From contig JAVXUO010000334.1 of assembly GCA_033065855.1 (NCBI GenBank), positions 147,367 through 211,366 of the forward strand: a stretch of 64,000 nt of DNA. Direction: 5' to 3'. Numbering within the stretch: the stretch's first letter is position 1; each line of letters opens with the position of its first letter. The translations under genes were made by a program, and so were the position numbers. This stretch comes from Escallonia rubra (taxonomy: Eukaryota > Streptophyta > Magnoliopsida > Escalloniales > Escalloniaceae). The notes beneath the pieces were generated by a model. It made no database searches. It saw nothing but the letters and a program-made list of their open reading frames with translations, and was not told the origin of the DNA. Below are positions 10,926 through 22,989 of the stretch, piece after piece.

Positions 10926-11441
10926 ATGGCGTTTCTTGAACAGCCTTCATGAATAGACCAATTTAGGATGACAAATATACCAAACATAATCTCAAAAGTG
11001 TCTCCAATTTAACAATTATTAATTTATTGAACATATCAAATTAAAATTACTAATATAAATAGACAAATTCATCATGCCAAAACACAACAAACATAATCTC
11101 CAAAAATTCGAATTTAACTATAATAAACTTGTTGAAGTTAACGAATTTCAAAAAGTTCGAATTTAACTATAAAAAATTTGTTTCAAGTTAACAAATTAAT
11201 TTCTTGAACATCACAAATTAAAACTTCTTTGATGAATATAGTGATAAATCCCAAAGAAATATATATATTCATCCAAAATACTTTATCAAGTGTTCACCAT
11301 TCACAAACTTACCTTGGTTGAGAGAAGCTTGAAGCAAATGTTACTCGAAGCTTGAAGGGAGCTGAAAATGGAAGCAAGTGAATCTCCAGGAGATGAAAAT
11401 GCTAAAAGAGCTGAGAATTAGGGAACTTTTGGGTATAGCTG
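10926..11441. other. AT-rich 5' flank of left transposase
   Basis: Upstream (right side) of the minus-strand transposase start. A duplicated piece AATTCGAATTTAACTATAA / AAGTTCGAATTTAACTATAA (near 11106 and 11153) is seen. No gene. Confidence 0.4.
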
Positions 11442-11700
11442 CAATACTGTCCGCGATACTGTATGGCGGACAGTATTGGGGGACAGCTCTGACGTGTGCA
11501 GAAATAAATGTACAGAAATTAAACGCCGTGTGTCAACCGTGTCAGTCAAAAAGTCATCCGATACACTGTGTAGCGGACGACTTTTTGACTGACACATGTC
11601 AGGACCAGAAATTCGTCCGCTACACAGTATAGCGGACGAGGGAGGAGGGGCAATCTGGTAAAAAATACCGTCCGCTACACTATGTAGCGGACGACTGACA
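11442..11700. repeat. Palindrome block 4 with nested hairpins
   Basis: Four inverted repeats: 11442-11478 (13-base arms CAATACTGTCCGC / GCGGACAGTATTG), 11539-11595 (outer arms GTGTCAGTCAAAAAGTC / GACTTTTTGACTGACAC enclosing a palindrome copy), 11615-11637 and 11670-11692. The last three carry the CCGCTACAC / GTGTAGCGG core found in blocks 1-3. It lies upstream of the transposase, while blocks 1-3 lie downstream of it. Confidence 0.9.
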
Positions 11701-11728
11701 GCTTTTGAAAAAAAAAAGATCTGGGCAG

Positions 11729-11749
11729 TCCATCCTTTCAGGATGGACG
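11729..11749. repeat. Small hairpin GTCCATCC / GGATGGAC
   Basis: Arms of 8 bases with a TTTCA loop, immediately before the larger palindrome. Confidence 0.6.
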
Positions 11750-11764
11750 GCTAAATCGCGCTAG

Positions 11765-11804
11765 CAAAATCTTTTATTTTGCTAGCGCTATCAACGGATC
11801 AGCT

Positions 11805-11854
<50 letters not shown>

Positions 11855-11894
11855 AGCTGATCCGTTGATAGCGCTAGCAAAATAAAAGATTTTG
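11765..11894. repeat. Perfect 130-base palindrome with TA core
   Basis: Arms of 42 bases (11765-11806 and 11853-11894) match without error around a 46-base TA tract. The left arm overlaps a second inverted repeat (GCGCTAGCAAAAT at 11758-11770 and its complement at 11776-11788). This could be a fold-back MITE or a replication/repair product grown around a TA microsatellite. Confidence 0.9.
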
Positions 11895-12279
11895 TGTTTG
11901 TGTGTGTGTAAGAAATGGGTTACAAAGCTAATTACCTGAATCTGTAAGAAATGTAGAAGGAAAATGTTTGTAAGAAATGTATAATGTAATTGCAAAGTTT
12001 CAGCTTAAGTTTTGCCTGAACTTGGGCCACTAGAACAGAATTTGAGACCCTAATACTAGCTTCATGCAAAGTTGACATGTTTATCTAGCCAATTACCCAA
12101 ATTTATCTAACCAAGTTGATCATTATACCAGTGATGGTAAGCATAAGCTCCATTAATTAATGGTTTGCCAATGTTGCCGATTACATTAACAAAAGGTTGT
12201 AGAAGTTCCCATGAAGAGAACTTCAACTTTGTTACGTTGCTAAACTTCAGTCCTAATAAAAAAGTCAACGCCAAAAAAG

Positions 12280-12523
12280 TCAGCAGGTCGGGTCAAAATT
12301 GGGTCAGTCCATGTGCTGTGTCTGGTCAGAAACTGGGTCGACTGAGAAATTGTCAAATTGGTCTGGGTCTAGGTAAATGGGTCATGTTGGGATAATGGGT
12401 TAAACCAACCCATTTAATGATTGACCTAGTTAACCCATAAATAAATGGGTCAGCCACCCATTTTACCAAAAACCATTTGACCCAAATCCAAACCCAACCC
12501 ACCCACCCATTTTGCCAGGCCTA
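12280..12523. mobile_element. hAT-like non-autonomous element end
   Basis: The right end reads, on the minus strand, TAGGCCTGGCAAAATGGG, a form common to hAT-type termini in plants, followed inward by many GGGT / ACCC motifs (AAATGGGT, TGGGTCA). The left end and target duplication were not identified. Confidence 0.5.
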
Positions 12524-12539
12524 CACAAGATCATAGCTT

Positions 12540-13950
12540 CTGATTCAGCCCTCACGAGTTTTGCACTATGTATGATGAAGTTGTGGCGTTGTTGGATAAA
12601 CCGACAGGATTACCCATTGATGTTCTTGTCATCTAATATGGATAGATCAATTTCGTTCATGGTAACCACATTCGGCTCTCTCCCTTGATAGAATATTTTT
12701 CTGCTAAGCTGGAGAATCATGATAAGCATTATGCGAGCTGCCGAGTGGCTACCTTGGCACTATGTCTGGTTGCCAAGTATCTTACTATTATGGGTCCGAG
12801 AGTTGCCAATATGAGGTTAGCTAAGCTGATACCTCATATGTCCTTGTAAGGGAGAACTTAAAGTCTGGTAGTGGTAGCTCAAACCATTAATGCCATTACC
12901 GAGCTACATAGGGACCCTAATGCAGCATTCAGGGTAGCCCCTTGCTTTTTTACATTTGGCTATCGGATCACATGTGATTGATGGCCATACCTACTGAGGT
13001 AAGGTATTATCATTGTTCTTTCCTTTTTAGGCCTTTGTTGTTTGAAGGTCGTTCGGCATAGATGCTTGGACCTAATTTTTCTTTTTCAAAGAATCCAGGG
13101 ATATTTATTGGTATTGCAACTGGTGGAGGACCCACGGACCCATTCCGCGGACTCCCGAGTATCAGTGTGTTCGCCTCCCTAGGGCTGCGCACTTCGTCGT
13201 TTTACTTCACCTGTTGAATTTTGATGTTGTCTTGTTATAAGCAGATTGTTTCGGCATCTTACATTTCTTCTTTGTGAGAGAACTTACTCTTTCTCCGATT
13301 AAGACAACTTCTCAAGAATGGGAGACACATCCATATTAGCATCGGTCTGTAGAGGATGGGACGTTTGTTACTGGTACATACCATGTTGCTCCAATTTGTG
13401 TCAGATTCTTAATCTATTGGCTCGCGCCTCGCATTCGGAAGACAATTTTGGCTACTGAGAATAGAGTGCGGGCTAAATAGACTGGAAGTTTTTCGAGTAG
13501 AAATGATATCAAATTCCTTGTGAGGGCTAAGGTGGAAGCTCATTCCCAATAAGGTTTAGGGCCTGACCCCCAAGACTCTCGTAAATCATCAGAGAGCATA
13601 GTTTAAGAGACCCAAGTCATATGGATCTAACAATCTTGGATTGGATCTTAGTTGTTTGAAAAAAAGTTTGATGCAGACGGAAATTAGATGTGGGCCTTGC
13701 ACTTTGATAAACCTAGGACCAGACGGTCTCTTCCAGCTAGAGGAAATAAACATAAAAAAAGATGGCTGAATATCGAGGCTACACCGGGCTTTGAAGATGA
13801 AGCTGATGCTTATGTCCAGGGTGAGCTTGATCGAAAGCGTGGAGATGGGGTGAACACTATAAAAACAGGGAGTGGTTTAAAATTCGACTCCGGGACTCAA
13901 GAAGAGTGGATTTCGGTAATGGAAAGACTACTCTTAGGTTGCTGATAGGA
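12540..13950 (+). pseudogene. Degenerate DUF7745-like retroelement ORF, first part
   Basis: In-frame pieces read LLDKPTGLPIDVLVI, LALCLVAKYLTIMG, RVANMRLAKLIPH and VVVAQTINAITELHRDPN, interrupted by stops. Their order and wording resemble the DUF7745 / plant-mobile-domain-like ORFs carried by plant retroelements. A lysine-rich stretch (13.69-13.94 kb) follows. A second, more 5' copy of the same ORF begins near 25.5 kb. The call is by recollection of the family style, without a search. Confidence 0.4.
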
Positions 13951-14479
13951 CTTTGAACTTTTTTCTTTTGCCCTAATTTTGGTCTAGGCCGCCCTTTGCA
14001 AGAATTTTGTCCTAACGGGCATTTTGTCATTACCCTGTCGGTCTCTACTTCATTTTTACTGATTATTGGCCTTTTTAACGTAACACATAAACATGTAAAT
14101 ATGCATAAATCAAACCCCGAGTTTATTTCTATATTATTGGCTTGAACTCGACATTGGGGGTCGAATTGCCTACGACTCCGATCAGAATAACTGGAATCGA
14201 AACCACTATATTTCGACTATGGTCTTATGGAAAGAAAATTAATGACTGAACTGGACCAAGTTAATTACTTAAGTCATATAACTAGGCCTAAGCTTAATAA
14301 TAAACTTTAATTAATAATAAAGCCCAATATTTATTTAATTAAAAAGAACCATAAAAATGGGGTGCCCACAGAGTCCCTCGGTTTGGGAGCTAGCGCGCGC
14401 ATGAATATCACCAAAAACAACACATTTTTGTAGTAAAATACGAAAATAGATCATAAGACTCTAATCAGACTAGTTGATA
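13951..14479. other. AT-rich gap before gypsy LTR
   Basis: No gene or clear repeat. It may be the continuation of the DUF7745-like element up to the gypsy element; the exact junction is not visible. Confidence 0.3.
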
Positions 14480-15373
14480 TTACACTTATACCATTTCACA
14501 CACTACACATCCTCGTCCCTTTCTCACCAACCCTTGCCCCATCACCCTTACCTACCCCTTTTCCGCCATCATTCCACCCTCCCAAACACAACAATGCTGC
14601 TGCCCGTTGCGGCATTGTGCTCACATGTGCTACGCACACTCACATACCATATTACAACACACCTACACATATACCTAAAGCCCCACCCACCTTTAGGAGC
14701 CTTCCCTTATTGCCATCCCCTCCCTTTCATCCTCCCACACCCAAAACACACATAGCATACCCCATAAACGCATAGTTACAGCTAGGTTCTCCACACAACT
14801 CAACCCGAATACAGAAACAAGAATTTATCCAAATTAAAACCCTAATTGAATGTTGAGAGAGAGAGAAAGATTACCCTTTACGGATTCGATTTTGATGTTT
14901 TTTTTCTCTTCTTCTTCCTTTTTCTTTCCACGAGCTCTCTGCTCCTTCCATCCGTTGTTTCTCTGTTTTTGTTGCCAGGTTACTGTTCAATTTTCCCTCT
15001 TTTTTCTTAATTATATTTCCCTCCACCAAATTCTTTTTATCCAATCTTCTATTTGTTTCAACTTCTATTCAATCCCTTAGTTTATCATTAAATCTCCTTA
15101 GTCATCATACAACCATATAGGACATGGCATATTTAGAATTATTTTCTCCAAAGTTTTTACACATAATACCATATTCTCAAAATTTCAATCCCCCAAACTT
15201 TTCAAAATTGCATTTTGGCCCCAACACTTTAGTAAAATTACATTTTGACCCAAGGCCAAACTAACCCCTCATTTTCGTTTCTAATACTTGATTATCGATA
15301 AAAATAATGCTATCGATAAAATTAATGCCCTCGATTAACCTAATTCTCGATTAGACTAAGTCATGGTATTATA
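14480..15373 (-). repeat. Truncated 3' LTR of the gypsy element
   Basis: Matches 21.84-22.65 kb in order: CACACTACACATCC, CACCAACCCTTGCC, TTCCACCCTCCCAAACACA and TTGTTGCCAGGTTACTGTTC. Similarity stops near 14480. Confidence 0.75.
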
Positions 15374-15399
15374 TCCTCCACCCCTTAAATAAAATTTCG

Positions 15400-16700
15400 T
15401 CCTCGAAATAAGGACAAACCTCATCCTGCAAACAAACAAATGCGGATATCTTTACCGCATTAACGCCTGGGGTTCCCAAGTGCTATCTCCTGTCGCGTGA
15501 TTTCTCCAGATGACTTTGACCACCTTTATCGATGCCTCCAGGTACGAGATATTATCTCGAATTTTAATATGTTCCAACTATATCGCATGCATAGAATCGG
15601 GTTCATACTTCCTTAACATTGATACGTGATAAAAGTTATGCAATTGACTCAATCTCGGACATAGATCAAGCCTATATGCTATCTTCTCGATCCTAGACAT
15701 GATTTTACACGGTTCGATGAACCTCGGACTTAATTTTTTCCACTTACTAAATCACTTGATTCCCTTCCATGGTGACACTTTCAAAGGTATTAGGTCACCT
15801 ACCTCAAATTCTAATATTTTACGCCTCTTATCAACATAGCTTTCTGCCAATTCTGCGCAATACGAATTCCTTCTTGAATAATCCTCACCTTATCTTCTAT
15901 TCCTTGCATAATTTCGTGCAGAAACAGTCTTCATTCATCAACTATGATCCAACAAATAGGCGTGCGACATCTTTAGCCATACAACACTTTTTAAAGATTC
16001 ATTTTCTATGCTCGACTGATAACCATTGTTATAGGAGAATTCGACTAAGGGTAACTGTTCACCTTGTACTCTGCCCAAAATAAATAATGCAGGCCTTCAA
16101 TACTCTTCCAATATTTATATCGTACGTCCAGACTGGTCATCCGTCTAAGGTAAAAGGCCGTCCTCATGATCAACTTCGTTGTCATTTCTTCTTGAAAACT
16201 TTTTCAAATTCTAAAGATGAACCTTGCGTCTCTGTCGAACACAGTAGTTGCTAGAACTCCATAACGACTAATCACTCGCTTAAAATAAGTTTAGGCAAGT
16301 CGTTTAGAAGAATATTCTTCCCAGATAAGAATAAATCGGGACGTCTTAGTCAACTTATCCACTACAACCCAGATAGATCTATCTCTCTTAGTTGTTCGGG
16401 GTAACCTTAACACCAAAATTCATCGTAATGTTTCCCACTTCCACTCAGGTACAAAGAGTGACTGTATCTATCCAGCGATCTCCTTGTGATCCACTTTGAC
16501 CTGTTGACATGTCAAACATTTGGATACAAACTTTGATATATCCCTCTTCATGCTAGGCAACCAAAAGTTTTGGCCGTAACTTAGGGTACATTTCCTTCTC
16601 CCCTGAGTGAATCGGTATTTAAGACTAGGAGTACCCTTCACAATTTCTTTTCTTAATTCATCATTAGGCGGAACATATATCCGACCTTCACATTCATACT
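15400..16700 (-). pseudogene. Gypsy integrase and C-terminal pol, decayed
   Basis: Minus-strand frames give EGRIYVPPNDELRKEI, then MKRDISKFVSKCLTCQQVK (the Cys pair of the integrase zinc-binding domain), PEWKWE, WVVVDKLTKTSRF (start of the integrase core), then MSRIEKIAYRLDLCPRLSQL, HNFYHVSMLRKY and VIWRNHATGDSTW at the C-terminal end near 15.5 kb. This is the order of a chromovirus-like Ty3/gypsy pol. Stops and frameshifts interrupt it repeatedly. Confidence 0.75.
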
Positions 16701-19009
16701 TACCATCCTCATCACCATCAAAATCTTCCTCTCTTTTTTTTTTTTGGAATCTCAGCTGGATCTCAGCATTCTTTCACCTTGACCTTAAGCTTCCTTGTTT
16801 CAATTAAGAAGCACTGGTCACATTTTCATGTGAAACAGACTGTTACCTCTTTTTTTCCTTACTCAAACTTTGATTTTGAGTTTGTTCACATTCTTAATAA
16901 TAGCCTTAGACTTAGAGATCATCACAGTCAGTTTTTCCTCAATAGTGCGTCTTAGAGATATTCTCAATAACTCTTCGATAGCCTCTTACTGAGCTTAGGA
17001 AGCTACTAATCTCAACGTCGATGTTTGACAATCCCCATTTCTTATCTTTTCAATTTTTCCTTACTCCTCTAACATTCTTCCGCATGAACCCCGTACGTTA
17101 GTTCTGTGGCTTACTCCAATATGTAAGACACGTTTTAATTAACATAGTTCGTACCCTTGTGCCTCAGTCTGCACCATCGACACTTTCTAACTCTTCCCCC
17201 TTGTCCTAAACTTTGTTCCGACTGTCCTTCACCTACTCTCTTCTCACATTTCTTTCCACTTTTCCAGTTTCGATCATGGATTCTACCTATTTTCCATTCA
17301 TGCTCCCTTCTTTCCTCTCATACCTCACTATTTTCTGCCTCTATCACTCAATTTCTTTTTCTCTTACTTCCATAGCAATTCCCTATAGGAGCCTTCTTAC
17401 TTGTTTTTTTAAGGAATATTTGAAACCCTTCTCCATTTGTTTTGCCTTTCGATTTTTCTATCATCACTTGACGAGGGCAAACAAGGCCAACTCACCAAAT
17501 TTCCTGATATACCTTTCCACCTTTCTATCCTTCCACTTAGCACGAGAAACTTGTCTCCAACTTACTCTACAATTTAAGCAGAAAATATTTACCATCAACA
17601 TATTAACTGAACCTATTCCAAGTAATTTACGCTCGATGGGTCCTCTTACTGCCTTCAACTTGTTTGTGCCCGTACTTCTAATCACGTGTAACCCCCTTTT
17701 TATGTATGGCTGGCAAAAATTATCTTCTAATGTTTCCCCATATCTTGTTACCTCAGCTACCTTCTCCATCTCTCAAATCCACGTAGTTGTCTACACTATA
17801 TCATTTCTCGCCCATGAAATTCCACTCGGGCGGGCATCCTAAAAGTTTTGAGATCTACATTCTTTCTTCCTTTTACTGGGGCTACCATAATAGCAGCCAT
17901 CGGTTGTACCATTGGAACTCCTACGATCTTTTTGTAGAAGTCGCACTAGCTCTTTCTCAAGGTCTTCTTGACCTAATGTAGCTCCCCACTTATTGCTTCT
18001 ACTTACGTCCTCGACATTCACCATAATCACTTTTATTGAGGGTCCCTCTCGATTGGGAACCCTCTCTCGTCTTTCCAGGAAAGAGTAGCATAAGTTTTGA
18101 AATTAGGCACCATAATTTTAACTTTCTCGCTCAAATAGCTAATGGTTTTCATCAGTAGACAACATTTTGTTGCGATAGTATGTAAACGATACTTGTTCCA
18201 TATTACCATTCTCCTCCTTTATAAAAAATTTTGGTTCGATTACAAAGGCAGACTCCACCCCTACTCATACACCCGTCAATCTTGGAGAAGCCATAACACT
18301 CGTTTAGCAATTCTACATTTCAATGACTCTCTTAGAATCATTCGTTGCATGTCTTCACGTGTAGCCCTATCAGAAGGGCACTCACAAACAACATGTCATA
18401 CTTTTCGGACGACCCACGCACTGGTGTCCACCGTCTCCATTAATATCTAATTTGATACTCACTTCTTATCCTCTCATTCAACTTTATCTTTCCTTATCGC
18501 TTAGTTAATACCGCTAGTTAGGGACTTGATATGGCCTGTCTATTTGTCCCTTTTTCCTCGTCACTTAGAAGTACTTTCTCTTCCAAAAGTTCATCAAAAC
18601 TCTACTCATTCTCACCCTCAGCACCTCATTTCTTCGTTCACGGTTTACACAATATAAGCGTTCAACCTCATTTATCCTCCCTGTAGGTCCTACAAATTCA
18701 CTTCCTACCGGACCTTTATCTGGTTCTTTCAGCCCTAATTCTATCTCGTTTACATCTTCATTAGGATTCTTTTTTCGAGATCCGGCACCGCAAACTTGTC
18801 ATCATCAAAGAACCCGTCAACCATTCTTCCATTTCCTGCATCAGTATCAGGAATGTTGAGGTCATAAATAAATATGCTTTAGCCAACCTCGGCCCACATA
18901 TCTCAATTATCACCCTAATTCTGCCAAATTATCAAATTTCTCTACTCATCTCGTCGATAACTTAGGCATTCCACCAGACCATTCAAAAGTCTACAGGATC
19001 ATATGCCTA
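16700..19009 (-). other. Internal gypsy region without recognisable domains
   Basis: Expected place of gag, protease, reverse transcriptase and RNase H. Several open frames of 60-200 residues exist on both strands but none shows a motif I recognise. Probably decayed or rearranged. Confidence 0.4.
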
Positions 19010-19022
19010 GGCTCTCATACCA
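19010..19022 (-). other. Primer-binding site of gypsy element
   Basis: Minus strand TGGTATGAGAGCC, one base from the initiator-methionine tRNA type site TGGTATCAGAGCC, three bases inside the 5' LTR end (TGTCGCA). Confidence 0.65.
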
Positions 19023-19025
19023 ACT

Positions 19026-22000
19026 TGCGACACTCACCACCCTAGTGACATCGTCGGGCTGAATTATCAATTTTAATCACAATCAACCCTGTGCAGAATG
19101 CAGAGCAACTACACCTTCCAACATCATTAAACACTCCAAAATGCGTCCTTACAAAAAGTTTCTTACAAATATATATCACACTGCAATGGAAGACTTTCAA
19201 GTCCTTAAGCAACATAAACACTGCAACATAATACACGATTGCAGTCGTCTAGCTCTTCTCGACAAACCCCGTAGCTCAACCTTTACCTTACCTTTTCTAA
19301 CTTGTCTCACATCACTCAACTTATCACCTCGCTCAGCTTTTCTAGCTTTTGCTTCGTTTCCCTTCCTAGGGTTCTCCTTGGTCAATTTTATAACCTAAAC
19401 AACACAACATAAAGAATGAGCGCAAATTGCTCAGTAAAGACAACACGACGAGTATCGTGTACAAGTGATTCAAGAGAATTAGAGGAATAATAATCATGTA
19501 ACCATAACAATGAATCAATAGTTTGCAATAAATTTCAGCACCAACATAATTTGTAAAATGATATTTTTTGGACTGAACAGCTTCTGGGCCCAACAGAACA
19601 ACATTATTACTACCTCATCATGGACAAGATTAACTAACAGACTAGTTGACTGACTATGCAAGTGAACACTAACACAAGAATCGCCAAAGTAAACATCAAT
19701 GAAATAGAAGTCATTATAATCATTAACATCAAAATAAAATCAAATGCAATGCAGACTCAGGCACGAGGGACTGGACTTGACCAGACACGACAGACTCGAC
19801 TCGAGCGCCATACATCTTTTTTGGCAAGTGATCATATTTCACAGGCCATCCTCCTCATTTGATGTCCCATTATACGGGATGTTCATCTCAGCCTCAAATA
19901 ATCAAAGAGATGTTGTCATCAAGAAGGGAACTCACAAGAGTGTTTATCCATAATCTCGTTACAGCTAAAACAACTAGGCTTCATCAACAGGGAGGACTAA
20001 GGGAAAATTTAACCACAAGTACTCAAAAACACTTTCAAATACGAGAAATATCAGTCATCAATAGTTACCGATATCTCATAACCACCACACCACAATCTTT
20101 ACATATCATCACCAAACAACGACTGGGCGGACTCGGGAGAAATTTGCCACTAGACCTTAACAACGTTCTTAAATAAGAGAAATGTCGATTACCAATAAGT
20201 GTCAACATTACACCACAAAAATGCATCTATCTATACGCAACATCATTAATCAACGACAGGACAGACTCAGGAGAAATTTAACCACAAGTCCTTAACAACG
20301 TTCTCAATTAAGAGAAATATTGGCTATCAATAATTTCCGACATCTTACAACAACCACACAACAACCCCTACGTAATATCATCGTCAACATCAAGTATGCT
20401 AATCGAATCATAGCATACTAGGACACATTATTCTTTCCAAACTTCACCAACAGGCAGACTAAGGGAAATTATTCTACCTTAAGTCCTCAACAATATAATT
20501 CAAATAAATGAATAACGGTCACAATGACTACCGGTGTCAAATCGTAACAACAAGAGTCTGACAAAAACGTCATCAACATGGCATGGTAATCGAAACAATG
20601 AATTAACATATCAGAACCGCATTGATCTTACTTCATTAGCTTATAGCCGAAGCAACTCACAACCTTTGATCGCAACGAGCGACATCACCTAGTCAAATAA
20701 TACCCTGCTCATTAGATATCATTCAAACATATAAGCACTCTTTATTCTACCCCTTCCCATTTAACCATTCATAACGTCCTACGATCGCTAGATAATCCGA
20801 TCCGATAACCGAATCCTCGCCCTAGCCTTATCGACGGATTAACACCATTCATCACTTCCCACCATTCTAGAAGCTTAATAACGCCCGTTCCAAAAAATTT
20901 AGCACTAACTTGGCAATTTACCAAAATAACCCCAATGGCCACTACACCACCAACACCCCAAAACTGCTTCCAAACTACTTTCTAGATGCATTACATTCAT
21001 TTCAAGACCAAAAAGTCCCCAAAATTTTTTTATAGGGAAATTACCAAAATACCCCCCCCCCCCGACAAATTTACCAAAACGTGCCTTGGAATTCCCGGCA
21101 CCAAAAAAATCTAAAAAATACTTTAAAATTCTCTTTCAAGCATGCCGAAGTCATTTTTGAGTTAAAAAGTATTTTAACAAATTTTTGCCCGAAAATCCCG
21201 AACCGGTGTCTGAACCGAGCGCTTAAAGCCAGCTCAGCTAAAAATAGCTATCGACTTTGGAACGACCCGCAATTTTGAGACATGGAACATCTCAGCATCT
21301 TAGGGTCCTCATAAAATTTTCACGTGAAACCGCATTAGTTTCCTATTTTTAAATTCACTACAAAGTTTCACAATAACCGCGTCAGTTAACCCTCTTACTG
21401 ACCTCGTAAAAATCTGGAAAATTTCCACATTATATATCCCGCAAAAATAGCTAGAGTATTTTTTTTTTAACATTGCCCAAATCTGTCTTGAACTATTTTT
21501 AAAAATTCATTCAATGGACTGTATAAACATAGCTATCTTTAGCGACGATTACAATCACTATTCATTTTATTTTGGATCAAACCCACACGGTAGCACATCC
21601 TCATCCACTCATAGCTCCTTCTTCCTCCACTGCTGAGCCACCCCCAACCCTCATACTCATGCATTTCACCTCTCATCCATCTAATTTCACACCCACACAC
21701 ACTCCAATCTATATTACACTCACATATGCCAACAAAACACACATATATTGTTCATAATCCCAGCAACACACCCCCACCCATCACAGTAGCAGCCTACTGC
21801 TGCTGCTCTTCCCGTTCCCCCAACCCCCATTCCCCAATTATTTTTTGTATCACACACAACACTTATAACATTTCACACACTACACATCCCCCTCCCTTTC
21901 TCACCAACCCTTGCCTTACCACCCAACACCCTTCCCTACCCCTTTTCCACCAACATTCCACCCTCCCAAACACAGCAACGCTGCTGCCCATTGCAGCAGT

Positions 22001-22653
22001 GTGCTCACATGTGCACCTCCAGCCCACACACACTCACATACCACACTACAACACACCTACACATACATCTCACAGCCCACCCTGGCCTCCTTTAGCAGCC
22101 CTCCCTTAGCTGCCCTCCCCTCCCTTTCATCCTCCCATACCAAAAACACACACAACATACCCCATAAACACACAATTATAACTGGGTTCTCCACACAGCT
22201 CACCCCGAATACACACATAAGAATTTATCCAAATTAAAACCCTAATTAAATGGGGGAAGAGTTAGGGGGAGAGACAAAGATTACACTTTAGGGACTCGAT
22301 TTTGATTTTTTTTCCCTCTTCTTCCTTTTCTTTTCTTCTTCTTTTTTCCTTCCCTGAGCTCTTTGCTCCTTCCATTCTCCTTTGCTTTGTTTTTGTTGCC
22401 AGGTTACTGTTCATTTTCCCCTCTTTTTTTCTTGATTACATTTCCCTCCACTGAATTCTTTTTCTATAGCATTTTGGCCCCAACATAGCATTTTGGCTCC
22501 CAACACTTTAATAAAATTACATTTTGACATCAAGGCCAACCTAATTCCTCATTTTCCTTTCTAATACTTGATTACTGATAAAAACAATGACATCTATAAA
22601 ATTAATGCCCTCAATTAACCGACTTCTGGGTTAGATTAAGTCAGGGTATTATA
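19026..22653 (-). repeat. 5' LTR of gypsy element (about 3.6 kb)
   Basis: Begins at 22653 on the minus strand with TATAATACCCTGAC and ends at 19026 with TGTCGCA before the primer-binding site. It contains a four-copy tandem repeat (19.99-20.58 kb) and a module at 21.03-21.26 kb shared with the array at 57.1-58.6 kb. Confidence 0.6.
19985..20580. repeat. Tandem repeat within 5' LTR
   Basis: About four diverged units of 120-170 bases sharing GGACAGACTCAGGAGAAATTT, CCACAAGTCCTTAACAACG and AAGAGAAATATTGGCTATCA-like pieces. Confidence 0.7.
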
Positions 22654-22989
22654 GTAAACTAACTAAATTTTGCGCTTCAAGCCAACGAATGGGACTGACG
22701 ATCATTCCTTCTTGACTTCGGATTAGGGAGTTCACTTGAGCAAACATTTTTTTGCGGATGACGTTTGTCTTTCAATGCATTCCACCCATGCCATTTTCCA
22801 TGCCTTCCATGCACAAACAAGATGGCTCTTTGAGATTTTTCCCTTTGTTCTTGGTTTTACAGCCCCGCCCCTCAAACATGCGATGTAGGGATCCCCAAAA
22901 TTGGTTTGGGAATGGTGGCAAAGATACTCCAACGCGTAGGGGCTAGGATAGCCGGTAGCGGTACCAAGCTTTTTTTAGACAAGTTGCAC
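22654..22989. other. Spacer after gypsy LTR
   Basis: No gene recognised. Presumably the host element into which the gypsy copy inserted. Confidence 0.3.

Larger units (their letters stand above)
14480..22653 (-). mobile_element. Degenerate Ty3/gypsy LTR retrotransposon
   Basis: Minus-strand element. The 5' LTR is 22653-19026; a primer-binding site TGGTATGAGAGCC follows at 19022-19010; integrase and C-terminal pol lie at about 16.7-15.4 kb; a purine tract AAGGGGTGGAGGA (15387-15375) precedes a 3' LTR that starts TATAATACC at 15373, as the 5' LTR does at 22653. The 3' LTR is cut at about 14480. The two LTRs are clearly similar (for example GCTGCTGCCC near 14600 and 21980) but diverged, so the insertion is old. 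I could not find the reverse transcriptase motif, so the internal region is deleted or badly decayed. Confidence 0.75.

Noticed and set aside
11774-11995. Open frame with an Ile-Tyr run
   Set aside because: The TA tract of the 130-base palindrome gives IYIYIY in any frame; the same applies at 55.98-56.05 kb.
16607-17842. Long plus-strand open frames rich in Phe/Ser/Leu
   Set aside because: Pyrimidine-rich strand opposite a decayed gypsy pol; hydrophobic composition follows from base bias, no family features.
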